Origin: Malaciobacter marinus
Lineage (GTDB): Bacteria > Campylobacterota > Campylobacteria > Campylobacterales > Arcobacteraceae
Direction: 5' to 3'
DNA length: 64,000 nucleotides
Assembly (NCBI RefSeq): GCF_003544855.1
Contig: NZ_CP032101.1
Span: 2,604,001-2,668,000 of the forward strand
The position numbers and the translations under genes were made by a program. Position 1 is the stretch's first letter. Each line of letters starts with the position of its first letter. Below, one piece after another: positions 27,584 through 38,636 of the stretch. Under the pieces are notes generated by a model that worked only from the letters and a program-made list of their open reading frames with translations, was not told the origin of the DNA and made no database searches.

Positions 27584-28255
27584 TTAATCTAACTTTTGTA
27601 CTATTTTAACTTCATTTGGATCTAAAGAATAACCTAATCCTTTTACTATTTTTATAGATCCTTCTGGGATTTTTTTTCTTAATCTTTTAACTAAGGCTCT
27701 AATATTTGTTAAAGTAGTTGGTTCCCCTTCCCATACATACTCTTCAATTTCATCAAAACTAAATACTCTATTTATATCTTTTCCTAAAAGTTCTAAAAAT
27801 AAAATCTCTTTTTTTGCTAATTTTATATCTTCATCATCTCTTACTAAAGAGTGTTTTATATAATCAAATACTGCATTATCTTTAAATTTTAATAGTTTTG
27901 CTTCATTATGGCAAAGTTTTTTAATTTTATGAATTAATTCATACATAAAAAAAGGCTTCTTTAAATAATCATCACATCCCATCTCATAAGAAGTTTGAAT
28001 CTTATCAAGTTCATAGTTTGAACTAATAATTATAACAGGAACTGTTAAATTATATAATCTAAAAGATTCCAAAACAGAAATTCCATCAAGTGATGGAACA
28101 TTTATATCCAAAATTAAGCATTGATAACCATTTGTACAATTATCAAGTGCTTCCTCCCCATCTGTAAATATATCAACAATATAATTTTCACTTTTTAAGG
28201 CATTGGCTACTAATGTAGCAAGCCTTTCATTATCTTCTAATAGTAGTATTTTCAT
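27584..28255 (-). CDS. Response regulator, OmpR-like
   Basis: 223 residues. The receiver domain has the acidic pocket LLLEDNE at the start, phosphoacceptor Asp50 in LILDINVPSLDG, and the conserved lysine in DYLKKPF. The C-terminal ~90 residues form a winged helix (TNIRALVKRLRKKI, IVKGLGYSLD). It overlaps the upstream kinase gene by 26 bases, so the pair is one transcription and translation unit. Targets are unknown; the nearest unlinked candidates are the asparaginase and DcuA genes upstream on the same strand. Confidence 0.92.
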   Translation of the reverse strand: MKILLLEDNERLATLVANALKSENYIVDIFTDGEEALDNCTNGYQCLILDINVPSLDGISVLESFRLYNLTVPVIIISSNYELDKIQTSYEMGCDDYLKKPFFMYELIHKIKKLCHNEAKLLKFKDNAVFDYIKHSLVRDDEDIKLAKKEILFLELLGKDINRVFSFDEIEEYVWEGEPTTLTNIRALVKRLRKKIPEGSIKIVKGLGYSLDPNEVKIVQKLD

Positions 28256-30470
28256 AATTTGCTCCTAACTTAATACTAAACATAGCTCCATTATTAGTAT
28301 TTTCAACTTCAATTGTGCCATCCATTTTATCTTCAATTATAAGTTTTGCCATATATAGCCCTATACCATGTCCATTCTCCTTTGTTGTATAGTAAGGTTT
28401 AAATATATTATTAATATGTTCTTTTGGTATTCCTCCGCCATTATCTTCTATTTGAATTAATACATCATTTTGGATATTTTTTATATCTATATTTATTATT
28501 CCTTCTTTTATTCTTTTCTCTTTTCTTCTTTTTACTATTGAATCTTTTGCATTATTTACTATATTTAACAGTATTTGCATAAGTTCATTTTTATAACCTA
28601 AAATATTTAAATTTGCATCTTCTTGTACTTGTACATTTGTCTTTATATAATTATATTTTATATTATGATTTATTATTTCTAACATCTTTGTAACTGCTTC
28701 TGATATATTAAATGTGACTTTTCTTGTTGAGGGCATTATAAAGTTTTGAAAATCACTTATTGTTTCACCCATATATCTAACTTGTACCATGATATCATTT
28801 ACAAATGCATTATTCTCTTCATCTATTATCTTTTTATCTGTTGAATATATTTGTTCTTGTGCTATTGTTGTTATCTCTAAAAGTGGTGTCTTCCATTGGT
28901 GCGCAATTGATGAAAATATCTCTCCTATCTCTGCTAACTTTGATTGTTGTATCATAAACTCTTGATTCTTTATTTTCTCTCTTAATGCAAGTTTTTCTTT
29001 TGTAACATCAGTAAATACAACTACTGTACCACTTGTTCTATAAATATCTTCTGTATAATCTGTTTGATCAATCATATAAATATGTTCTTTATTATCTTTT
29101 GATTTTAAAACTATTGCATTACTTTCAAAACAGTTTTTATCTACAAATGTTTTTAATAAATTTAAAAGTTTTTTAACATTTCTATTTTCTATAAAATCTT
29201 TTAATTGTTTTCCTTCAATTATATTTGTACTCATTTCTAAAAGTTCGTCAAATTTTGCATTTGAATCAACAATAAATCCCTTATCATCTTCCCATACAAT
29301 AGGACTTTTTATTGAGTCTAATAAAACCTTATCAAATTGCATTCTTTGTTTTAACTTTTTTGAACTTTTTATTCTTAAGTATAAGTTATGAATTAAGCCT
29401 AAGATTAGAAAAACTAAAAAAGGAGAGATTATAAAAACAAAATCAATAAAAAGCCGATTTTTTTCAAAAAAAGACAAAGGTTCATTTACATATTTGATTT
29501 TTTCATTTAGCAAATTTGGATTTATATTAAACTCTTTTACTTTTTCATAATCAAAAATATAGTTATAACTATCATCAGTTTTAATACTTACAATATTATT
29601 TTTATTTTCCATAATCTTTTTTATCTCTTTTGCAGAGTTTCTTCCTAGTTGTTTTATATCAACTAGTTTACCTCCAATTGCACCTTTTTTTATAAACAAA
29701 TCATCAGTGATAAATACTGGAATCTTTGCATTTTTTATAAATGAAGCAATTTCATAATTTGGATATAATTTTCCAGTACTATCATTGTAAAATCTTACAA
29801 AAAATAGTGCTTCATTCTCTTTATATTTTGAAAATTTATTTATTAAAGCATCAAACTCGATTTTTCTAATATATTCAATTTCAAACTTACCTTTTATTTC
29901 TTTTATGGCTTCTTTAATGAATTTATTTGAATCATCACCATTTGCACTTTGATCGTTTAAGATATATAATTTTTTTAAAGAAGGGTATACTCTTTTTATA
30001 ATTTTTATGTTTGTTTTAATCTCTCTTTTTTCAAGCATTCCACTAACTTGTTTTTCAAGATTATAATCTTTTATTTCTTTTTTTGAGTATTGTTCTAATC
30101 CTATAAAATATATAGGTTGAGTAATATCTAATTCTTTAATATTTTGCAAGATAAAAGCATATGCAAATTTATCAACTGCAACAACTAAGTCATATTTGTG
30201 TTTTTTTAATTGAAGATCGTAAAGTTCTGTTAGTTTGTCAAAGTAATTTTCTGAGGCGATTCTTTTTGAATCCATATACAAAACATTTGCATCAATATTT
30301 GTAGTATAAAAAAAGTCTTCCATACCCATAATTACTCTATCACTCCATTCAAAGCCTTTGTGATAAGAATTTATTATCAAAACATTTTTAATCTCTTTTG
30401 CAAATAATGTAGTAGTTAAAGTATTTAGTAGTAGAAAAGTACTTAGTAGTATAAATATAGATTTTCTCAA
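28230..30470 (-). CDS. Sensor histidine kinase with periplasmic substrate-binding-like domain
   Basis: 746 residues. A signal/anchor peptide (1-24) is followed by an ABC_sub_bind-like periplasmic domain (about 27-300: NVLIINSYHKGFEWSDRV, YFIGLEQYSKKEI, PVFITDDLFIKKGAIGG), a membrane segment near 347-368, a PAS domain (about 385-495), the phosphorylation box SSIAHQWKTPL with His near 522, and an ATPase domain with NNAKDS, DNGGGIP and GHGIGLYMAK. The start is TTG at 30470 with AAAGG upstream; the first in-frame ATG would remove the signal peptide. Ligand unknown. It drives the response regulator that overlaps its 3' end. Confidence 0.9.
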   Translation of the reverse strand: MRKSIFILLSTFLLLNTLTTTLFAKEIKNVLIINSYHKGFEWSDRVIMGMEDFFYTTNIDANVLYMDSKRIASENYFDKLTELYDLQLKKHKYDLVVAVDKFAYAFILQNIKELDITQPIYFIGLEQYSKKEIKDYNLEKQVSGMLEKREIKTNIKIIKRVYPSLKKLYILNDQSANGDDSNKFIKEAIKEIKGKFEIEYIRKIEFDALINKFSKYKENEALFFVRFYNDSTGKLYPNYEIASFIKNAKIPVFITDDLFIKKGAIGGKLVDIKQLGRNSAKEIKKIMENKNNIVSIKTDDSYNYIFDYEKVKEFNINPNLLNEKIKYVNEPLSFFEKNRLFIDFVFIISPFLVFLILGLIHNLYLRIKSSKKLKQRMQFDKVLLDSIKSPIVWEDDKGFIVDSNAKFDELLEMSTNIIEGKQLKDFIENRNVKKLLNLLKTFVDKNCFESNAIVLKSKDNKEHIYMIDQTDYTEDIYRTSGTVVVFTDVTKEKLALREKIKNQEFMIQQSKLAEIGEIFSSIAHQWKTPLLEITTIAQEQIYSTDKKIIDEENNAFVNDIMVQVRYMGETISDFQNFIMPSTRKVTFNISEAVTKMLEIINHNIKYNYIKTNVQVQEDANLNILGYKNELMQILLNIVNNAKDSIVKRRKEKRIKEGIINIDIKNIQNDVLIQIEDNGGGIPKEHINNIFKPYYTTKENGHGIGLYMAKLIIEDKMDGTIEVENTNNGAMFSIKLGANYENTTIRR

Positions 30471-30526
30471 TATTAAGCCTTTTTTTTAATATTTTAAATT
30501 ATAACATTAAAATATTATCATGACAG

Positions 30527-30554
30527 TAAACAAAGAGAAAAATCTCTTTGTTTA
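30527..30554 (-). terminator. Hairpin after the asparaginase gene
   Basis: A perfect 12-bp stem (30527-30538 with 30543-30554) and a 4-base loop start 3 bases after the asparaginase stop. The T tract after it on the minus strand is poor, so termination may be partial. Confidence 0.6.
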
Positions 30555-30556
30555 TC

Positions 30557-31618
<1,062 letters not shown>

Positions 31619-31668
31619 TTATTTGATTGTAATTGGATAATAAACTTTAAAAAGTTAACATGATACTT

Positions 31669-31704
31669 AAAAAAAATGCATACAAGAACCGATCTTGTAT
31701 GCAT
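31669..31704 (-). terminator. Rho-independent terminator after dcuA
   Basis: A perfect 12-bp stem (31676-31687 with 31693-31704) and a 5-base loop are followed on the minus strand by an uninterrupted run of T at 31669-31675. It starts 15 bases after the dcuA stop. This is the clearest terminator in the window. Confidence 0.93.
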
Positions 31705-31718
31705 TGAAGATATTTTGC

Positions 31719-33020
31719 TTAGATAATTATTCCAGCGAAGATAAATCCAAATATAACACTAAGAGCAATAGCTACAACTCCTGGTATCATAAATGGGTGG
31801 TTGAATACTAAATTACCAATTCTAGTTGAACCTGTGTCATCCATCTCAACAGCTGCAAGTAGCGTTGGATAAGTTGGTAATACAAATAATGCACTAACTG
31901 CTGCAAATGATGCAATTGCAGTAACAGGATCAACACCTAAAGCTAATGCTGCTGGCATTAATGCTTTTGTTGTTGCACCTTGAGAATATAAAAGCATACT
32001 TGCGAAGAATAAAGTAATTGCTAACATCCAAGGATAATTATTTAATAAATTACCTGCAAAACCTTTAATCTCATCAATATGAGCTCCTACAAATGTAGTC
32101 CCTAACCAAGCAACACCAAGTACACAAATACAAGCACTCATACCTGATTGGAATGTTGATGCAGTAATAACTTTTCCAGAATCAACTTTACAAGCCATTG
32201 TAATAATAGCAGCACAAGTTAACATAAATACCATAATAGCGGCATTTCTTGGAAGTGATGGATCTTGAATAATTCCAACTTTATTACTAATTAAAGTAGC
32301 ATAAGTTACAACAGAGATAATTGTAAGAATAAAGATACCAACTGATAGTTTTGCACCTTTTTTAATCTCTACTTTTGTTTCACCTCTTAATTTAACTAAA
32401 CCTTTTTTCATTCTATCTTGATAAACAGGATCGTCTTTTAAGTCTTTTCCTAAAAAGTTACTTACAAAAGCTGTAATCATACAAGCTGCAAATGTTGTAG
32501 GAATAACAATCGCTAATAACTCAATATATCCAACTCCTAAAGGCTCAATAATTCCACTAAAAAATACTACTGCTGCTGAAATTGGAGAAGCAGTAATCGC
32601 AATTTGTGATGCCACAACTGCAATACCTAAAGGTCTTGATGGTCTGATACCTTGTTCTTTTGCAACTTCTGCAATTACAGGAAGCGTTGAATATGCTGTA
32701 TGTCCTGTACCTGCAAGTAATGTCATAAAATAAGTAACTGCTGGCGCTAAATAAGTAATATGCTTAGGATTTTTTCTCAAAATATCCTCTGCAATTTTTA
32801 CCATATAATCTAACCCACCTGCAATTTGCATTGCTGCAATTGCTGCAATAACTGACATGATAATTAAAATAACATCGATTGGTATACTACCTGGTTCTAA
32901 ACCAAAGAAAAGACAAAGGATTAATACTCCAAGTCCACCTGCATACCCAATTCCAATTCCACCTATTCTAGCCCCCATATAAATAGCGCCTAACACTACT
33001 AATATTTCTAAAAATAACAT
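31719..33020 (-). CDS. dcuA: Anaerobic C4-dicarboxylate transporter
   Basis: 433-residue inner-membrane carrier with about ten to twelve hydrophobic segments, of the DcuA/DcuB family, which exchanges fumarate, aspartate or malate for succinate. Recognisable segments are LAPAVTYFMTLLAGTGHTAYSTLPVIAEVAKE-type motif (residues near 87-120) and PTYPTLLAAVEMDDTGSTRIGN near the end. A strong AAGGAGGAC site precedes the ATG. It follows aspA by 37 bases, the conserved aspA-dcuA operon. Confidence 0.94.
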   Translation of the reverse strand: MLFLEILVVLGAIYMGARIGGIGIGYAGGLGVLILCLFFGLEPGSIPIDVILIIMSVIAAIAAMQIAGGLDYMVKIAEDILRKNPKHITYLAPAVTYFMTLLAGTGHTAYSTLPVIAEVAKEQGIRPSRPLGIAVVASQIAITASPISAAVVFFSGIIEPLGVGYIELLAIVIPTTFAACMITAFVSNFLGKDLKDDPVYQDRMKKGLVKLRGETKVEIKKGAKLSVGIFILTIISVVTYATLISNKVGIIQDPSLPRNAAIMVFMLTCAAIITMACKVDSGKVITASTFQSGMSACICVLGVAWLGTTFVGAHIDEIKGFAGNLLNNYPWMLAITLFFASMLLYSQGATTKALMPAALALGVDPVTAIASFAAVSALFVLPTYPTLLAAVEMDDTGSTRIGNLVFNHPFMIPGVVAIALSVIFGFIFAGIII

Positions 33021-33057
33021 AACGTCCTCCTTGTGAGTTATTTGATACTGTAAATAA

Positions 33058-34455
33058 TTATTTAATTCTTGGTTTAATCATATTTTCTGGTCTAATAATC
33101 TCTTCAAGTTCACTTTGCGTTAAAAGTTGTTTTTCTAATACAATATCATAAACTGATCTTCCAGATTCTAAAGCTTCTTTTGCAACATTTGTTGAATTTT
33201 CATATCCAATATAAGGATTAAGTGCAGTTACTAAACCAATACTATTTAGAACTAAATTTTTGCAATGCTCTTCATTTGCAGTAATTCCATCAACACATTT
33301 TTCTGATAATGTTTCAAATGCATTTTTCATCATATTAATTGAATTAAATAAGTTATATGCGATTACAGGTTCAAATACATTAAGTTGTAGTTGTCCACCC
33401 TCACTTGCCATTGTAATAGTAACATCTGCTCCAATTACTTGGAATGCAACTTGATTTACAACTTCAGGGATAACTGGATTTACTTTACCTGGCATAATTG
33501 ATGAACCAGGTTGCATTGCAGGAAGGTTAATCTCATTAATTCCAGTTCTTGGTCCACTACTTAAAAGTCTTAAATCGTTACAAATTTTAGAAATTTTAAT
33601 AGCAACTCTTTTTAATACTCCAGAGATTTGTACATAAGCACCTGTATCTTGTGTTGCTTCAACTAAATCTTTTGCTGTTACAAATGGTCTTCCAGTTACT
33701 TCTTGTAATCTTTGTTCTACTTCATGTGCATATTCTGGGTGAGAGTTAATACCAGTACCAATTGCAGTTGCACCTAAATTCATCTCTCTTACAAGTTGTT
33801 GTGCTCCAATTAATCTTTCAATATCTTCATCAATCATAGTTACATATGTATGAAACTCTTGTCCTAATGTCATAGGAACAGCATCTTGAAGTTGTGTTCT
33901 TCCCATTTTAATAACATCTTTAAATTCATCTGCTTTTTTCATGCAAGATTTTCTTAAAACTTTCATTGAATCTACTAGTTCATATAGTTTTTCAAAAAGT
34001 GCAATTCTAAAAGCTGTTGGATAAGCATCATTTGTTGATTGTGATTTATTTACATCATTATTTGGATGTAAGAAATCATATTCACCTTTTTCATGTCCTA
34101 AAATTTCTAAAGCTCTATTTGCAATTACTTCATTTGCATTCATATTAGTAGAAGTTCCCGCTCCACCTTGAATAACATCAACAACAAAGTGTTCATGTAA
34201 AGAACCATTTATAATCTCATCGCAAGCTTCACATATTGCATTTTTTTTGTTCTCTTCTAATAGTTTTAAATTATAGTTTGCTAATGCGCAAGCTTTTTTC
34301 ACTTGTGCAAGTGAAATAATAAATGTAGGGAATTGAGATAATGTTACACCTGTAATATGAAAGTTATCTTGAGCTCTTGCTGTTTGTACTCCATAATAAA
34401 ACTCATTATCTATTTCTCGTTCACCGATTAAATCGTGCTCCATTCTTTTACTCAT
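33058..34455 (-). CDS. aspA: Aspartate ammonia-lyase
   Basis: 465 residues. Splits L-aspartate into fumarate and ammonium in the cytoplasm. It belongs to the fumarase/aspartase superfamily with the catalytic loop GSSIMPGKVNPVIPE near residue 320, and the N-terminal ERE-DNEFYYGVQTARA segment characteristic of aspartase. AAAGGACAT precedes the ATG. First gene of aspA-dcuA. Fumarate made here can be used by the fumarate reductase encoded immediately upstream on the same strand. Confidence 0.95.
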   Translation of the reverse strand: MSKRMEHDLIGEREIDNEFYYGVQTARAQDNFHITGVTLSQFPTFIISLAQVKKACALANYNLKLLEENKKNAICEACDEIINGSLHEHFVVDVIQGGAGTSTNMNANEVIANRALEILGHEKGEYDFLHPNNDVNKSQSTNDAYPTAFRIALFEKLYELVDSMKVLRKSCMKKADEFKDVIKMGRTQLQDAVPMTLGQEFHTYVTMIDEDIERLIGAQQLVREMNLGATAIGTGINSHPEYAHEVEQRLQEVTGRPFVTAKDLVEATQDTGAYVQISGVLKRVAIKISKICNDLRLLSSGPRTGINEINLPAMQPGSSIMPGKVNPVIPEVVNQVAFQVIGADVTITMASEGGQLQLNVFEPVIAYNLFNSINMMKNAFETLSEKCVDGITANEEHCKNLVLNSIGLVTALNPYIGYENSTNVAKEALESGRSVYDIVLEKQLLTQSELEEIIRPENMIKPRIK

Positions 34456-34842
34456 AATATGTCCTTTAAATTAATTTGAAAATTAAAGTCTGTCATCATA
34501 TACTTTAAAATAGGCTTTAATTTTTTACTTAATGTAATTCTATAAGTCCAAAATGAACTAAAAGTGATTTTTTATGAATAAGCATTCATTTTATTTACTT
34601 TTTTTTTACTTTTTTTAAATATAAGGATAAAAAATGAGAGTCTGGGCTGTTTTGTGCTTTTTTATAGTAAATGAATGAGCATTATTATTTAAGGTCTAGT
34701 ATTATTAGAGCGTTATACTAGTTAATATTACTACTACGTTAATTAAACATTAGTTTTTATAAGTTCAGGATGGCGACTATTTTATAAAAATAGTCATTTT
34801 ACTAATAAACCTATCATTTCCCGTAAAAATATCAAGGTTACT

Positions 34843-34884
34843 ATTGGATAAGCAAACTCACAGCCAGGAGCTATACATCCAAAA
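34843..34884 (-). pseudogene. Short decayed copy of the frdB cysteine-rich tail
   Basis: On the minus strand this stretch reads FGCIAPGCEFAYP, close to [14 protein letters not shown] in FrdB (nucleotides about 35000-35046). By eye most of about 42 aligned bases are identical, with one three-base gap, including an 11-base run at the FGC codons. It begins about 50 bases beyond the frdB stop. The third cluster cysteine is lost and stop codons flank it. Most simply a remnant of a local duplication; chance similarity is less likely but not excluded. Confidence 0.4.
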
Positions 34885-34893
34885 TTATTAAAA

Positions 34894-34923
34894 TAGAAAA
34901 GCTTGATGGGATAAGCTTTTCTA
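34894..34923 (-). terminator. Terminator of the frdCAB operon
   Basis: A perfect 11-bp stem (34894-34904 with 34913-34923) and an 8-base loop lie 13 bases after the frdB stop. On the minus strand it is followed by TTTTAATAATTTT. Confidence 0.8.
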
Positions 34924-34936
34924 TGCTGGTTGTCTT

Positions 34937-35656
34937 CTACTCTTTTATAGTAGCTAGCTTTCTTCTCATATATGCTATTTTATTTTGTAAAGGAAGATGT
35001 TTTGGACAAGTATCCTCACAACCAAGAAGAGTCATACATCCAAATATTCCATTATCATCACCAACTAATTCATAATAATCATCAATTGTTCTTTCATCAT
35101 GAGGGTCACATTCAAATCTTGCAACTCTATTAAGACCAACTGCACCAACAAAATCTTCTTTAATAAGTTTTGTTCCACAACCTGCAACACAACATCCGCA
35201 CTCAATACATCTATCAAGTTCAAATACTTCATCTGCAACATCTGGTTCAATTCTCTCTTCAAGATTAGAGATATCAAACTCTTTTGATGTATGAATCCAA
35301 GATTCTACTCTTTTACTCATACCATCCATCCACTCACCTGTATTTACAGATAAATCTTTGATTAGTTTAAATGTAGGAAGAGGTAAAAGAGTAATTACAT
35401 CTTCAAAATCTTTTGTTAATGATCTACACCCTAATTTTGGTCTTCCATTGATCATCATGGCACAACTACCACAAATACCAGCACGACAAACAAAATCAAA
35501 ACTCAAACCTGCATCCATATTTTCTCTTATATATGTTAAAGCTAAATAAATAGTCATACTATCTGTTTCTTCAATCTTATAATCTTTGAAATATGGTTTA
35601 CTATCTCCACTTTGTGGGTCATATCTTAATACCCTAATTGTTAATTGCCGTGCCAT
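34937..35656 (-). CDS. frdB: Fumarate reductase iron-sulfur subunit
   Basis: 239 residues. Carries electrons from the cytochrome b subunit to the flavoprotein. The [2Fe-2S] ligands are in [21 protein letters not shown]-type spacing (residues about 60-80), the [4Fe-4S] site is [12 protein letters not shown], and the [3Fe-4S] site with the last cluster ligand is [16 protein letters not shown] near the C-terminus. Its start overlaps the frdA stop by one base (TAATG). The cysteine pattern and the C-A-B order match the Wolinella/Campylobacter quinol:fumarate reductase. Confidence 0.95.
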   Translation of the reverse strand: MARQLTIRVLRYDPQSGDSKPYFKDYKIEETDSMTIYLALTYIRENMDAGLSFDFVCRAGICGSCAMMINGRPKLGCRSLTKDFEDVITLLPLPTFKLIKDLSVNTGEWMDGMSKRVESWIHTSKEFDISNLEERIEPDVADEVFELDRCIECGCCVAGCGTKLIKEDFVGAVGLNRVARFECDPHDERTIDDYYELVGDDNGIFGCMTLLGCEDTCPKHLPLQNKIAYMRRKLATIKE

Positions 35657-37638
35657 TACTTAACTCCTAATCTTTTATTTTTTCTTTTATACTCTTCTTG
35701 TAAAGGAAAAGGCATAAGAGCATCTTGAATTTGATATCTATCTTTACCATCAGATTCTAATTTGTCAGTTAACTCATCAACTTGTGCTTGTCTTACTGCT
35801 GATAATTCATTTTCTATAATCATACCCTTAGCACCATACCCTCTAAATCCAGGAGGTATTTCCATTTTCATAATATCTAACTCTTCATATTCAACAGTTG
35901 GCATTGTATTACCCTCTTCCCATGAAGTTAGAGTTCTTTTTAACCAATTTGCATCATCTCTTTTTGGATAATCTTCTCTTGTATGTGCCCCTCTACTTTC
36001 AGTTCTATCAAGTGCACCTTTTGCTACACAAAGTGCAACTTTAAGCATCATTGGAACTCTATATGCTTCTTCTAACTCAGGGTTTGCAGTTAGTTGTTTA
36101 TTTTCAACAGAGATATTTCTTGATTTAATATAAAGCTCTTCTAACTCTTTAACTGCTTTTTCTAAACCATTTCCATCTCTAAAAATACCAACATAATCTT
36201 GCATTATTTTCTTCATTCTATTTTTAATTTTAAAAATATTTTCTGTTCCATTTAAAGATACTAATTGTTTAATATAGTTCTCTTTTTTAGCAACTGCATC
36301 TTCAATAGTTTTTGTATCAATATCTATCTCATTATCTTTACAAAAATCTGCAAAGTAGTTACCTACAATCATACCTGCAACAACAGTTTCAGATACAGAG
36401 TTTCCTCCAAGTCTATTAAATCCATGCATATCCCAACATGCTGCTTCACCTGCACTAAAAAGACCTTTTAATGTAGGAGATTCTCCTGTTGGTTTTGTTC
36501 TAATACCACCCATTGAGTAGTGTTGCATTGGATGAACTGGTGCCCAACCTTTTTGTCCCTCATCAGCTGGATCAATTCCTGCAAAATATTCACAAATTTC
36601 TTGTACATCTCTTAGGTTTCTTTCAATATGATCTCTTCCTAAAATAGAGATATCTAACCATAAGTGTTTTCCATAAGGTGAATCAACACCTTTTCCTTTT
36701 CTAATGTGTTCCATCATTCTTCTAGAAACAACATCTCTACTTGCAAGATCTTTTTTCTCAGGTTCATAATCTGGCATAAATCTGTGTCCATCAACATCTC
36801 TTAGAACACCTCCATCACCTCTACAACCTTCAGTTAATAAAATACCTGATGGGAATAATGGTGTTGGGTGAAATTGTACAGCTTCCATATTTCCAAGTTT
36901 TGCAACTCCAGTTTCTAGTGCAATAGCAGTACCAATCCCTTCACAGATTACTGCATTAGTAGTAATTTCATAAACTCTACCATATCCACCTGTTGCTATT
37001 AATGTTCCTTTTGAAACATATGCTACAACATCACCTGTAATTAAATCTCTAACAATTGCTCCATAACATCTATTATTTTTATGAATAAGTCCAATTGCTT
37101 CTTTTCTATCTTCAATATTAACATCATTTTTTAAAGCTTCATTTGCAACAGCAAAAAGCATTGTATGCCCAGTTGCATCAGCTGTATAACATGTTCTCCA
37201 TTTTTTTGTTCCACCAAAGTCTCTTGAGTTAATTAAACCATGTTTATTATCATCTTCAAAAATGTTTGTTTTTTTAGTATTAATAACTGCTTCATGGTTA
37301 CCTTTTCTAATTCTTGTCCAAGGCACACCCCAAGATGCTAATTCTCTAATTGCTTTTGGTGCAGTTGTTACAAACATTCTTGCAACTTCTTGATCACATC
37401 CCCAGTCACTACCTTTTACAGTATCAGAAAAGTGAACATCTTCATTATCACCTTCACTCATTTTTGCATTACCTAAACTAGCTTGCATACCACCTTGTGC
37501 AGCAGCACTATGAGATCTTTTTACAGGAACTAAACTTAATACTGTCGTACTTAATCCCTTATCAGCAGCAGCAACAGCAGCCCTAAGACCTGCTAAACCT
37601 CCACCAACTACTAATGCATCACAATATTTAATCTTCAT
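35656..37638 (-). CDS. frdA: Fumarate reductase flavoprotein subunit
   Basis: 660 residues. Reduces fumarate to succinate on the cytoplasmic side. The FAD-binding [10 protein letters not shown] motif lies at 12-21, and the histidine that carries covalent FAD is His43 in [10 protein letters not shown], the same position as in Wolinella succinogenes. Substrate-site segments [21 protein letters not shown] and [10 protein letters not shown]-like ([12 protein letters not shown]) are present. It follows frdC by 10 bases with an AAAGGTTAG site. The enzyme could also act as succinate dehydrogenase; gene order and subunit type favour fumarate reduction. Confidence 0.96.
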   Translation of the reverse strand: MKIKYCDALVVGGGLAGLRAAVAAADKGLSTTVLSLVPVKRSHSAAAQGGMQASLGNAKMSEGDNEDVHFSDTVKGSDWGCDQEVARMFVTTAPKAIRELASWGVPWTRIRKGNHEAVINTKKTNIFEDDNKHGLINSRDFGGTKKWRTCYTADATGHTMLFAVANEALKNDVNIEDRKEAIGLIHKNNRCYGAIVRDLITGDVVAYVSKGTLIATGGYGRVYEITTNAVICEGIGTAIALETGVAKLGNMEAVQFHPTPLFPSGILLTEGCRGDGGVLRDVDGHRFMPDYEPEKKDLASRDVVSRRMMEHIRKGKGVDSPYGKHLWLDISILGRDHIERNLRDVQEICEYFAGIDPADEGQKGWAPVHPMQHYSMGGIRTKPTGESPTLKGLFSAGEAACWDMHGFNRLGGNSVSETVVAGMIVGNYFADFCKDNEIDIDTKTIEDAVAKKENYIKQLVSLNGTENIFKIKNRMKKIMQDYVGIFRDGNGLEKAVKELEELYIKSRNISVENKQLTANPELEEAYRVPMMLKVALCVAKGALDRTESRGAHTREDYPKRDDANWLKRTLTSWEEGNTMPTVEYEELDIMKMEIPPGFRGYGAKGMIIENELSAVRQAQVDELTDKLESDGKDRYQIQDALMPFPLQEEYKRKNKRLGVK

Positions 37639-37648
37639 AATCTAACCT

Positions 37649-38416
37649 TTAATTGTTTATAATTTTTGAACTATTTGTTGGTTGATACTTTTGTCCTGGT
37701 GCAATATCATTTTCTAATCCAATTTTAATATATGCAAGTAAAGTTACAACTCCTAAAGTTAAAAATACAACACTTAATAATTTTTTAACTTTTAACATTT
37801 TAGCTCTTGTTGCTTTTGGGTTTTCGCCATCAAACCAACCCCATTTCATAGCAGCTCTGTATAATCCAACAGAACCATGAATCTCAACACAGATTAATAA
37901 AACAACATAAAGTAACCACATATGATCTTCAACAACTCTATATGCTGATCCAAATGGACCAATATTTTGAGGTTGAGTAAACATAATAAATAAGTGAATC
38001 ATTGCTGCAAACATCATGATTAATCCACTTACCCATTGAAACATCCACATTGATGTATCATTGTGTTTCATCATTTTTGCATGTTCTTTTATTTTGATAT
38101 ATGTTTTATAACTAGTAGGAAATTTTCTTAACCCTAAAATTGCATGTATTATAAATACAATTGTTATAGCTAATACAAAAAAACTTACAACAGCAGGAAT
38201 TCCACCTTCAAATATAAAATCTAACTCGAAAGCCTTTGTTACTGCGTGCATTACATCTTTTCCAAGAAGTATTGTTGATACAAACAACATATGCCCCATC
38301 ATAAAAAGTGCTAAAACTACACCAGTAGCAGTCAACCACACATCCATTTTTGCAGGAGTTCTACTCTTTTTACCTTGAGTAGTTACACCTGTATATGCTT
38401 CAATTACCTTTTCCAT
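37649..38416 (-). CDS. frdC: Fumarate reductase di-heme cytochrome b subunit
   Basis: 255 residues, almost identical in length to Wolinella FrdC (256). Five membrane segments carry histidines for two hemes (for example His42 in FMMGHMLFVST, and those in IHAILGLRKF, MIHLFIMF and EIHGSVGLYR). It oxidises menaquinol and anchors FrdA and FrdB. I start at the ATG at 38416, which has a GGAGG site 5 bases upstream; a TTG 12 bases earlier lies on that ribosome site and is rejected. First gene of frdCAB. Confidence 0.94.
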   Translation of the reverse strand: MEKVIEAYTGVTTQGKKSRTPAKMDVWLTATGVVLALFMMGHMLFVSTILLGKDVMHAVTKAFELDFIFEGGIPAVVSFFVLAITIVFIIHAILGLRKFPTSYKTYIKIKEHAKMMKHNDTSMWMFQWVSGLIMMFAAMIHLFIMFTQPQNIGPFGSAYRVVEDHMWLLYVVLLICVEIHGSVGLYRAAMKWGWFDGENPKATRAKMLKVKKLLSVVFLTLGVVTLLAYIKIGLENDIAPGQKYQPTNSSKIINN

Positions 38417-38598
38417 AATTACCTCCAAGTAACCTTATAAAGTACTTATTTTTTTAAATTAAGTAATTTTATAAGAAAAGTATGACATAAAAGGTATTTT
38501 TTGCGTTTTTTTGTAAGTTTTTTTAAAAATTTTAATTAATTTTGATATTTTAGAGTAAAAAGTGGAAAAAAGTAGAAATAAGTCTGTTTAATTTAAAT

Positions 38599-38629
38599 TA
38601 AGGTAGTAAAAAGATTTTTTACTACCTTA
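38599..38629 (-). terminator. Terminator after transketolase
   Basis: A perfect 14-bp stem (38599-38612 with 38616-38629) and 3-base loop begin 8 bases after the tkt stop; the stem itself contains five A and five T next to the loop. It lies between tkt and the promoter side of frdC. Confidence 0.78.
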
Positions 38630-38636
38630 TATTATT

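Larger units (their letters stand above)
34456..34936. other. Gap between aspA and frdB with gene-tail remnant and hairpins
   Basis: About 480 bases without a credible gene. The aspA-proximal part should hold the aspA promoter. A small hairpin (34775-34783 with 34787-34795) and an interrupted repeat (34696-34702 with 34715-34721) lie in the middle. Bases 34843-34884 resemble the cluster-binding tail of frdB (see the separate entry). A 14-codon plus-strand frame at 34634-34678 with a ribosome-site-like AAGGATAAAA is present but too short to call. Confidence 0.45.

Noticed and set aside
34634-34678. 14-codon plus-strand frame with AAGGATAAAA upstream
   Set aside because: Too short and without neighbours or homology cues; noted only as part of the spacer.
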